Below are positions 7,924 through 12,528 of a stretch of DNA of 12,528 nucleotides, piece by piece. Both the position numbers and the translations under genes were made by a program. Each line of letters starts with the position of its first letter. Positions within the stretch are counted from its first letter, which is position 1. The notes beneath the pieces are model-generated. The model did no database searches and was not told the origin of the DNA. It saw nothing but the letters and a program-made list of their open reading frames with translations. Location of the stretch: assembly GCA_038751365.1 (NCBI GenBank), contig JBCDGH010000032.1, positions 1 through 12,528 of the forward strand, written 5' to 3'. This stretch comes from JBCDGH01 sp038751365 (lineage in GTDB: Bacteria > Patescibacteriota > JACMRA01).

Positions 7924-7937
7924 ATTGTCTTGACAAT
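7924..7937. repeat. Inverted repeat between the divergent tRNA genes
   Basis: ATTGTC-TT-GACAAT is a perfect 6-bp dyad with a 2-bp centre, lying just upstream of the tRNA-Lys -10 box. It contains a perfect TTGACA (7930-7935) but no -10 box at the right distance. It could be an operator or a chance palindrome in AT-rich DNA. Confidence 0.35.
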
Positions 7938-7942
7938 ACAGG

Positions 7943-7948
7943 TATACT
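7943..7948 (+). promoter_or_regulatory. -10 box of tRNA-Lys promoter
   Basis: TATACT (five of six matches to TATAAT) predicts a start near 7955, 20 nt before the tRNA. The region 16-18 nt upstream has only a weak -35 (TTAATT at 7921-7926); the perfect TTGACA at 7930 is just 7 nt away and cannot be its partner. The location fits, but the -35 assignment is open. Confidence 0.4.
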
Positions 7949-7974
7949 CAGGCAAATCTTTAAATAAATAGGTT

Positions 7975-8049
7975 GGATCTGTAGCTCAGTGGTAGAGCAG
8001 AGGACTCTTAATCCTTTGGTCGTGGGTTCGAATCCCACCGGGTCCACCA
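7975..8049 (+). tRNA. tRNA-Lys (anticodon CUU), CCA encoded
   Basis: A 75-nt cloverleaf. Acceptor stem GGATCTG/CGGGTCC (two G-U pairs), D-arm GCTC-AGTGGTA-GAGC, anticodon stem GAGGA/TCCTT with loop CTCTTAA (anticodon CTT, reading AAG), T-arm GTGGG-TTCGAAT-CCCAC, discriminator A and encoded CCA (8047-8049). The acceptor and anticodon stems hold three G-U wobbles, but every invariant position is intact, so it should be functional. No terminator is seen before pgl, 42 nt downstream, so read-through into pgl is likely. Confidence 0.96.
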
Positions 8050-8091
8050 CAGAAACAGAAAAATATTAGAATACTACTAATTAAAGTTTGA

Positions 8092-8799
8092 ATGAAAATA
8101 TATAAGCCTATAATTACCGAGTTTTCTTACTCAGAAAAGCTTTACCAAGAAGCTGAAGGGCTTTTTATAGACAGGGTGCTAAGTACTACGGGGCAAGAAG
8201 GTGTGGCTAGAGTAGCCCTGTCAGGAGGTATCACTCCTTTACCATTATACCACAAGTTAGCCATTAATCCAGTAATAGATTGGGATAGAATTGAATTGTA
8301 CCAAACAGATGAACGCTATGTTGCACCAGATAATAAAGACTCTAATCAATTACACATTCAGAATAATATCCGCGAAGCTCTACCGGAAATTAAAGAAATA
8401 AACTTTTTTAATACTCAACTACCAATCGACATGACTATCAAAGAGTATTCTGAGAAACTAGATACCTTGGATGGTAATTTTTTCGATTTTACAGTTTTAG
8501 GCATTGGAGCAGACGGGCATATAGCTTCTTTGTTTCCAGGGGGTAAGTATCTAAAGCATCAAGAAGAAACTGTAATTCAGACTTCAGCTCCTAGAGACTT
8601 TGCTATAGGTAAAAGAATAAGTCTAACTGTCGAAAGTATACTGAGTAGTAGCGAAATACTAATATTATTAGTAGGTGATAATAAGCAAGAAGCTCTGCAA
8701 GAAATGTTAGAAGGAAAAAAACCAGCTACTCAATTCCCAGCAAAATTCTTACTAGCCCATCCAAATGTTAGAATTTATTGTTGCTTTGAAGGTAATTAA
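8092..8799 (+). CDS. pgl: 6-phosphogluconolactonase
   Basis: Hydrolyses 6-phosphogluconolactone to 6-phosphogluconate in the oxidative pentose phosphate pathway, supplying NADPH and pentoses; a cytoplasmic enzyme of the glucosamine-6-phosphate isomerase/Pgl (DevB) fold. The 235 residues are a normal length. Signatures are VALSGGITPLPLY (phosphate-binding SGG at 44-46), DWDRIELYQTDERYVAPDNKDSN (64-85) and VLGIGADGHIASLFPG (135-150), the lactonase hallmark with the catalytic-region His. These distinguish it from NagB. The gene starts 42 nt after tRNA-Lys with no evident terminator or strong promoter between, so it may ride on the tRNA transcript. No Shine-Dalgarno sequence precedes the ATG (leader TTAAAGTTTGA). 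zwf and gnd are not in the window. Confidence 0.93.
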   Translation: MKIYKPIITEFSYSEKLYQEAEGLFIDRVLSTTGQEGVARVALSGGITPLPLYHKLAINPVIDWDRIELYQTDERYVAPDNKDSNQLHIQNNIREALPEIKEINFFNTQLPIDMTIKEYSEKLDTLDGNFFDFTVLGIGADGHIASLFPGGKYLKHQEETVIQTSAPRDFAIGKRISLTVESILSSSEILILLVGDNKQEALQEMLEGKKPATQFPAKFLLAHPNVRIYCCFEGN

Positions 8800-8874
8800 G
8801 CTAAAATTATTGACATAGATTTAAAGTTGCTTGAGTAATTGATTTAAGCTATTTTGCTTACTAATTAAGCTAAA
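8793..8874 (+). repeat. Three TTAAGCTA repeats upstream of the secreted-protein gene
   Basis: TTAAGCTA occurs at 8796-8803, 8844-8851 and 8865-8872. The outer two belong to a 13-nt identical direct repeat TAATTAAGCTAAA (8793-8805 and 8862-8874). The last two are 21 bp apart, about two helical turns, and flank the predicted transcription start of the next gene. They are candidate binding sites for a regulator; the first copy overlaps the pgl stop codon. Confidence 0.45.
8810..8839 (+). promoter_or_regulatory. Promoter of the secreted-protein gene
   Basis: A perfect TTGACA (8810-8815) is followed after 18 nt by AGTAAT (8834-8839, four of six matches to TATAAT). The predicted start near 8846 gives a leader of about 36 nt before the ATG at 8882 and falls inside the middle TTAAGCTA repeat. 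Confidence 0.45.
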
Positions 8875-8881
8875 CTCAACT

Positions 8882-9901
8882 ATGAAAATTAATTTAAAAC
8901 CTAATCTTTTTCAGCAAACAACTTTTCTACAAATCTTATCACTGACTCTATTATCTACTGGATTATTCGTAAACACGATTAATGTAGATGCTAAGAATTT
9001 AATAAACTTACCAAATCCACATGGCTATGTAGATTCTTATAATCCAGAAACTCAAACGATTGAAGGTTGGACTTGCAATATGATTGATAAATCGAAGAGA
9101 TCTTTTGAAAACTTTCGAGTAGAAAATAAAACGAGTGAGAACTCTAAAACAAATATTCACTATTCTGATATTGAGATTGTTTACAGAGAAGATGTGAAAA
9201 AAACTTTCAAACCCTGTAGTGCTGAAACAGGGTGGAGATTAAAGCTTGAGAAATTAGATGATATTATTAAAGTAGGAGACAACTCCCTAAATTTTTATAT
9301 GATAGGCAGGGGTAATGATGGCTTTATTGATATTCCTTTAGGTGGTTTAAACCCACTTGTAGTTAATCTAGCTCCAGATTCAGAGGCTACTACTGGCTTT
9401 ATTGAAAATATACAAGATAACAGTTTGGTAGGTTGGGCTTGTGACCCAGATACAACCAGACCAATAACTGTGCGCTTTGAAGCTGTTGATGAATTAAATA
9501 ATGTTTATAGTCTAGGTTCCGTTGGTGAAGAAGACTATTATAACAGACTAGATATTGTAGAAAATACAAATTGTGGTAAGGGCAATTACGGTTTTAAGTT
9601 TAAGATTCCTCGACGAGTATCTAAACGTACTTGTACCAAATATGGTTTTCCAATGCTATGTAAGAGGGCTACTTTTGATTTACCAGCAAATTTACCAATA
9701 TCAGCTTTTACTATGCATACTTATCACCCTAGAGATGTAAAGATGCGCAGGTACTACAGTTTAAGTGATTATTCTTTAGAAACTACTGGCACAGCTATTT
9801 CAACTCCTATGATAGACAGTACTGGTTTAGGTGAAGTAGTTGAGTGTACCAAATACTCTAAAGTTGTAGATTTCGGAGAGTGTGCCGTGCGGGGTCTGTA
9901 A
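8882..9901 (+). CDS. Secreted protein with two GWxC(D/N) beta-domains and paired cysteines
   Basis: A 339-residue exported protein. Residues 1-37 look like a signal peptide (Lys-containing start, hydrophobic 15-30, likely cleavage after VDA). Two copies of one domain follow. Copy 1 runs from GYVD (48) through GWTCN (62-66) to R-x-DV and C112 ahead of GW118. Copy 2 runs from GFIE (172) through GWACD (184-188) to RLDI and C231 ahead of GF. This 'G-x-(V/I)-D...GWA-x-D...R-x-DV...G(F/W)' pattern recurs in bacterial surface and glycosyltransferase-linked proteins, probably as a beta-sandwich. Eight cysteines suggest four disulfides: one per domain plus C251/C260 and C322/C334, each of the last pairs beginning CTKY. 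No membrane anchor or sorting motif is seen at the C-terminus. Catalytic activity cannot be inferred; a surface or sugar-binding role is a guess. Confidence 0.75.
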   Translation: MKINLKPNLFQQTTFLQILSLTLLSTGLFVNTINVDAKNLINLPNPHGYVDSYNPETQTIEGWTCNMIDKSKRSFENFRVENKTSENSKTNIHYSDIEIVYREDVKKTFKPCSAETGWRLKLEKLDDIIKVGDNSLNFYMIGRGNDGFIDIPLGGLNPLVVNLAPDSEATTGFIENIQDNSLVGWACDPDTTRPITVRFEAVDELNNVYSLGSVGEEDYYNRLDIVENTNCGKGNYGFKFKIPRRVSKRTCTKYGFPMLCKRATFDLPANLPISAFTMHTYHPRDVKMRRYYSLSDYSLETTGTAISTPMIDSTGLGEVVECTKYSKVVDFGECAVRGL

Positions 9902-9924
9902 GTATTTTGATTGAAATAAAAACC

Positions 9925-11400
9925 TCACTTTATTTTTGAAGCCAACCACTCTTTAAATAAACTACTTAGATTGGCTGTGTAGCTAGGATAAGCTCTGATT
10001 ATTTTATTCAAAGCAAATAGAGTAGATTTATTTTTAACCATCCTTTGTAGTTCAGGTAGTATCTCTCCAGCTCTAGAAGCTAAGATATGCACGCCGACTA
10101 TTCGACTGAAAAAACCAATGGTGACTAGCTGGATTCTACCTTGCTCTTTTTGTTGAGTTTTAGCTCTATCAAGGTCGTTAAAATTAAAGATAAAAACTGA
10201 AACTTTTTGCTTACCGTACTTTTGAATAGCTTCCATTTCGGTTAGACCGCAGGCAGCCAGCTCAGGAGTAGTAAAAATAATGGAAGGTACTACCCTACTT
10301 TCAAATTTAATCGGGTTGATCGGTAATTTAGTATACTTTTGAATAGCTAGATTGGTTGTAATTACTCCCCCCATATGATCGGCATAATGAGTAAAATTTG
10401 GATAGTTAGCAGCGATGTCTCCAGCTACGTAGATGTTACTGTTACTCGTTTGACCTTTATTATTGCAAACAATTCCAGTATCAGTATATTCCACTTTGGC
10501 TGATTCTAGACCTTCAGGTAAGTTTGGTTGTCTGCCCGTAGCTATTAACAACTGCTCACTTTTAAATTTTTTTCCTTGCTCTAGATTTAGGGTAAAACCG
10601 TCTTTATCTTGATACACTTCTTTTACATTCAGAGTCAAGTAGTTTAAGCCTTTAGCTACTAGTAGGGACTGTAACTCTTGAGCTAGGCTATTTTCAGAGC
10701 GGGGTAGAATCGTTTGCGATTTGCCGATCAAATTTACTTTAGCTCCTAAATTAAGAAAGGCTTCCGAAAGCTCTGTACCAATAGCTCCATTACCTATAAT
10801 GGTGATGGACTTAGGCACTTTTTGTAACTTAAATACAGTTTTGTTAGTTAAATATTTAGGTTTTTCTTGATTATCCTTGCCAGATGTTAAGCCTTGAATG
10901 TCAGGTATTCTAGTAGTAGAGCCTGTGCATATTACACATTTATCAAATTTAATCTGGACTTGTTTTTCAATTTTAAATTCTTCAGAAGTTTGTTCAGATT
11001 TGATATTTTTTACTAGAATAGTTTGAGTATTTTCAAACTTAGCTTCTCCACTAATCACTTTTACCCCATATTCTTCTAACCAGCTAACCGACTCATGTTG
11101 AGCAAATTTCCAGACTACCTCTCTGACCTCGTTTAAAATAGCCGTAGCTCTTTGTTCCAGAATGTCTTGAGAAACTTTGAGGTTTAATTTTTGATTGTAG
11201 GCTTTAAATTCAGCAAACTTTTTTGCTCTATATAGTAGAGCTTTAGAAGGTACGCAACCGAAATGAGTGCAATCACCGCCGATATACTCTTTTTCTACAA
11301 TTATAACTTTATAACCTACTTTTGCTAAACCTATTGCTGTAGTCAGACCGGCTGATCCCGCGCCAATTACTAAAGTTTGGGTCTTAAATATGTTTGTCAT
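9925..11400 (-). CDS. Class-I FAD-dependent pyridine nucleotide-disulfide oxidoreductase (mercuric reductase/lipoamide dehydrogenase-like)
   Basis: A 491-residue flavoenzyme expected to pass electrons from NAD(P)H through FAD to an active-site disulfide. FAD motif GAGSAG (13-18), redox pair in GGDCTHFGCVPSK (C44, C49), NAD(P) motif GNGAIG (203-208), ATGRQPN (287-293) and second FAD motif VAGD (335-338) are all intact, and the C-terminal dimerisation domain is present. The position of the catalytic His of lipoamide dehydrogenase (HPTxSE) reads YPSYTA (471-476), so it is not a standard Lpd. There is no N-terminal heavy-metal domain or C-terminal Cys pair, so it is not a true MerA. Its ATG overlaps the TVP38-like stop by 4 nt (ATGA). 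The two families are fused in some bacteria as a TVP38/FAD-oxidoreductase protein, so they probably work together; the substrate is unknown. Confidence 0.88.
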   Translation of the reverse strand: MTNIFKTQTLVIGAGSAGLTTAIGLAKVGYKVIIVEKEYIGGDCTHFGCVPSKALLYRAKKFAEFKAYNQKLNLKVSQDILEQRATAILNEVREVVWKFAQHESVSWLEEYGVKVISGEAKFENTQTILVKNIKSEQTSEEFKIEKQVQIKFDKCVICTGSTTRIPDIQGLTSGKDNQEKPKYLTNKTVFKLQKVPKSITIIGNGAIGTELSEAFLNLGAKVNLIGKSQTILPRSENSLAQELQSLLVAKGLNYLTLNVKEVYQDKDGFTLNLEQGKKFKSEQLLIATGRQPNLPEGLESAKVEYTDTGIVCNNKGQTSNSNIYVAGDIAANYPNFTHYADHMGGVITTNLAIQKYTKLPINPIKFESRVVPSIIFTTPELAACGLTEMEAIQKYGKQKVSVFIFNFNDLDRAKTQQKEQGRIQLVTIGFFSRIVGVHILASRAGEILPELQRMVKNKSTLFALNKIIRAYPSYTANLSSLFKEWLASKIK

Positions 11401-12077
11401 ACATCTCTAGCATTGATCTTTTTAATAATCATTGGTACAAAAGAAAATAAACTGATAGCAAATAAAGCTAGGAATATTTGAGGACTCAATAAATCTTGAA
11501 TACTATTGACCTCGGTTAATGACCTACCTAGGTAAGTATAAACAAAGGTGCCAGGTATAATACCCAAAGCAGTTGTCCAAACAAAAGTTTTTAATTTTAT
11601 TTTAGTAAGACCACAAAGCGCGTTAATAACGAAAAAAGGAAATATAGGAGATAATCTAGTGAATAAAAGGTAAGATACTCCATTTTGCTCAATATTTTGA
11701 TTGATTGTCTTAAGTTGTTTTTGATACTTTTTTTGAAGACTTTCACCGAATAAGTAGCGTGAAAGGATAAATACGATACTGGCTCCTATGGTAGCTCCAA
11801 TCAAGTTAAAAAATACACCATATAGACCAAACAAAAAGCCACCAGTAAGAGTCAGTAAAGCCGAGAAGGGTAAAGATAAACTTACATTTATAACATATAC
11901 AAACATATGAATAGCTGCTGCTAGTACATAGTTATTTCTGACATAGTTAGTCAATAAATCTCGGTTGGTTTGAATAAATCCCAGATTTAGAAATTGAGCT
12001 AAGTCAAAAGAGTAGGCTAATACAATTGCCGTAATAAGTATAATTCCTACAAATATTTTCAATAAATTTTTATTCAT
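11397..12077 (-). CDS. TVP38/TMEM64 family (DedA-like, SNARE-associated) membrane protein
   Basis: A 226-residue integral membrane protein with about six hydrophobic segments. The family core is clear: LPFSALLTLTGGFLFG (69-84) continuing into the Gly-rich NLIGATIGASIVF stretch (91-103), then TRLSPIFPF (140-148) and a closing LGIIPGTFVYTYLG (171-184). This layout is that of VTT-domain proteins, implicated in lipid scrambling or membrane homeostasis; bacterial functions are poorly defined. It is the first gene of a two-gene minus-strand operon with the flavin oxidoreductase. It ends with TGA inside the ATGA overlap. The promoter -10 box lies only about 12 nt before the ATG, so the mRNA should be nearly leaderless. 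Confidence 0.88.
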   Translation of the reverse strand: MNKNLLKIFVGIILITAIVLAYSFDLAQFLNLGFIQTNRDLLTNYVRNNYVLAAAIHMFVYVINVSLSLPFSALLTLTGGFLFGLYGVFFNLIGATIGASIVFILSRYLFGESLQKKYQKQLKTINQNIEQNGVSYLLFTRLSPIFPFFVINALCGLTKIKLKTFVWTTALGIIPGTFVYTYLGRSLTEVNSIQDLLSPQIFLALFAISLFSFVPMIIKKINARDV

Positions 12078-12088
12078 AACACTAGTAA

Positions 12089-12094
12089 ATTATA
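12089..12094 (-). promoter_or_regulatory. -10 box for a near-leaderless TVP38-oxidoreductase mRNA
   Basis: A perfect TATAAT on the minus strand ends at 12089. The normal distance to the start point puts +1 near 12082, 5 nt before the ATG at 12077. No good -35 lies 16-18 nt upstream, so a regulator may be needed. Confidence 0.45.
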
Positions 12095-12142
12095 CACCCC
12101 TTCTCATGTTAATTTACACAAACTTTTACCTAAACTGCACTT

Positions 12143-12159
12143 GTAAATAAGTTATTTAC
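12143..12159. repeat. 17-bp perfect dyad upstream of the TVP38 operon
   Basis: GTAAATAA-G-TTATTTAC is an inverted repeat with 8-bp arms and a 1-bp centre. It sits about 50 bp upstream of the TVP38 -10 box, a natural place for an activator or repressor of this operon. It is not followed by a T-run, so it is not a terminator. Confidence 0.45.
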
Positions 12160-12193
12160 TTGCTTATTAAAGGTGTTAGTAGTGAAAGTTAGG

Positions 12194-12246
12194 AGTGTAA
12201 ACTGGTATACGTAACTTAAGTGTAATATTAAACTGTGTCTAGTGTA
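12194..12246 (+). repeat. Three AGTGTA repeats in the right intergenic region
   Basis: AGTGTA occurs at 12194-12199, 12219-12224 and 12241-12246 (steps of 25 and 22 bp). The rest of 12078-12449 shows no ORF over about 15 codons. The region appears to be regulatory or the flank of an inserted element. A short AT-rich repeat like this can also arise by chance. Confidence 0.3.
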
Positions 12247-12259
12247 TGAAGTAAACAAA

Positions 12260-12298
12260 GAAAAAAAAGGTAATCTATTGCTATTCTAGACTACCTTT
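12260..12298 (-). terminator. Intrinsic terminator, minus strand
   Basis: AAAGGTA-TCTA (12266-12277) pairs with TAGA-TACCTTT (12287-12298) in a 12-position stem with one A/C mismatch and a 9-nt loop. On the minus strand the stem runs into a run of eight T. The plus-strand side has only three T, so the signal is directional. It would stop leftward transcription coming from beyond 12298 before it reaches the TVP38 operon. Confidence 0.65.
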
Positions 12299-12368
12299 AA
12301 ATAAACCAAGAAACAGACCTCTTGTGTTGTGGTTGTAAAACCCTAATATGAGTAAAAATTAAAAACTG

Positions 12369-12402
12369 TTTAGTCAATGTTGCTTCGGAACCTGCCCCTA
12401 AA
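12369..12402 (+). promoter_or_regulatory. Candidate structured leader hairpin with C(UUCG)G tetraloop
   Basis: TTTAG (12369-12373) can pair with CTAAA (12398-12402). Inside, GTT-g-C closes on GAAC around the very stable TTCG tetraloop (12384-12387) with one bulged G. It lies in the leader of the right-edge ORF. The GC-rich patch around it stands out from the AT-rich surroundings. Confidence 0.33.
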
Positions 12403-12427
12403 TTAAAATACCTTGATAATAAAGAAA

Positions 12428-12444
12428 ACCACCGATTAGGTGGT
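12428..12444 (+). promoter_or_regulatory. Hairpin sequestering the Shine-Dalgarno sequence of the right-edge ORF
   Basis: ACCACC (12428-12433) pairs perfectly with GGTGGT (12439-12444) around loop GATTA. The 3' arm contains AGGTGG, the only clear ribosome-binding sequence in the window, placed correctly before the ATG at 12450. Folding would block translation. Read on the minus strand the same hairpin is followed by TTTCTTT, so it might also act as a weak antisense terminator. Confidence 0.5.
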
Positions 12445-12449
12445 GATCT

Positions 12450-12528
12450 ATGAATAATGTAAACTATTCTTGTGATTTAACACAGGAACAATTCAATAAA
12501 TATGTGGTAAAGTATTTACCTAAAGTCA
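12450..12528 (+). CDS. Start of an ORF resembling an IS5/IS4-type transposase N-terminus, 3' end outside window
   Basis: Only 26 codons are visible before the window ends, with no stop. The peptide contains DLTQEQFNKYVVKYLP (9-24), which resembles the opening 'DLT-(D/E)-E-Q-(W/F)...LLP' found at the N-terminus of many IS5-family DDE transposases. The start is supported by a good Shine-Dalgarno sequence (AGGTGG) 6-10 nt upstream, unlike the other genes of the window, which would fit an acquired element. The upstream RBS-masking hairpin also fits transposase genes, which are often held down this way. With so little sequence the family call is tentative, and another protein with a similar helix is possible. 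Confidence 0.45.
   Translation, partial: MNNVNYSCDLTQEQFNKYVVKYLPKV

Noticed and set aside
9914..9937. Bidirectional terminator between the secreted-protein gene and the oxidoreductase gene
   Set aside because: AAATAAA/TTTATTT is a 7-bp stem of A-T pairs only. It is followed by few T and would be too weak to count.
9925..11400. Mercury resistance (MerA)
   Set aside because: No N-terminal metal-binding domain, no C-terminal vicinal Cys pair and no other mer genes; only the shared class-I flavoenzyme core is present.
12376..12398. SRP RNA (4.5S) domain IV on the minus strand, from CAGG...AGCA
   Set aside because: Only 6 nt separate CAGG and AGCA, too few for the normal stem and GNRA loop (10 nt in E. 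coli), and no long flanking helix is seen.
12377..12406. Nine-codon leader peptide upstream of the right-edge ORF
   Set aside because: No ribosome-binding site, no codon bias typical of attenuators, and it overlaps the predicted hairpin; too short to support.

Overview
The window is AT-rich, tightly packed bacterial DNA with short gaps and several gene overlaps (recJ overlaps the genes on both sides; two membrane/redox genes share an ATGA stop-start). Both tRNA genes encode their CCA end. Nearly all starts lack a recognisable Shine-Dalgarno sequence. TGA serves as a stop codon (end of the O-antigen-ligase-like gene and of the TVP38-like gene), so the code-25 lineages that read TGA as glycine (Gracilibacteria/SR1) are excluded. 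The general style (small proteins, AT-rich, envelope glycan genes beside housekeeping genes, rsmH outside a division cluster) fits a Patescibacteria/CPR genome. This is an inference from style, not a marker-based placement.

Left block, 1-6755, + strand: the 3' part of a GT-C type membrane glycosyltransferase (its start lies outside the window), a GtrA-like membrane protein, a HAD-superfamily phosphatase, an O-antigen ligase/polymerase-like membrane protein, then recJ (ssDNA exonuclease) overlapping the ligase gene, and a small single-pass membrane protein overlapping recJ. The first four look like the end of a surface-glycan cluster: lipid-linked sugar supply or flipping, sugar transfer, and polymerisation or ligation outside the membrane. 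RecJ seems to be translationally tied onto it.

Middle block, 6759-8799: two divergent tRNA genes share a 158-bp control region. tRNA-Arg(UCU) leads leftward into rsmH (16S rRNA m4C1402 methyltransferase) and tRNA-Lys(CUU) leads rightward into pgl (6-phosphogluconolactonase). A small hairpin with a U-tract sits directly against the rsmH start codon and may act as a tRNA terminator or attenuator.

Right block, 8882-12077: a secreted protein with two copies of a G-x-(V/I)-(D/E)...GWxC(D/N) domain and paired cysteines, preceded by a promoter region with three TTAAGCTA copies. It faces a two-gene minus-strand operon of a TVP38/TMEM64 membrane protein and a class-I flavin disulfide oxidoreductase, a pair that is fused into one protein in other bacteria.

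Right edge, 12078-12528: about 370 bp without a confident gene, holding a near-leaderless promoter for the TVP38 operon, a 17-bp dyad, AGTGTA repeats, a strong minus-strand terminator with no visible gene to terminate, and two leader hairpins. The second hairpin hides the only clear Shine-Dalgarno sequence of the window, in front of an ORF that runs off the edge and begins like an IS5-type transposase. No complete new system is visible. The most interesting places are this RNA-structured right edge, the split TVP38/oxidoreductase operon and the secreted two-domain protein.
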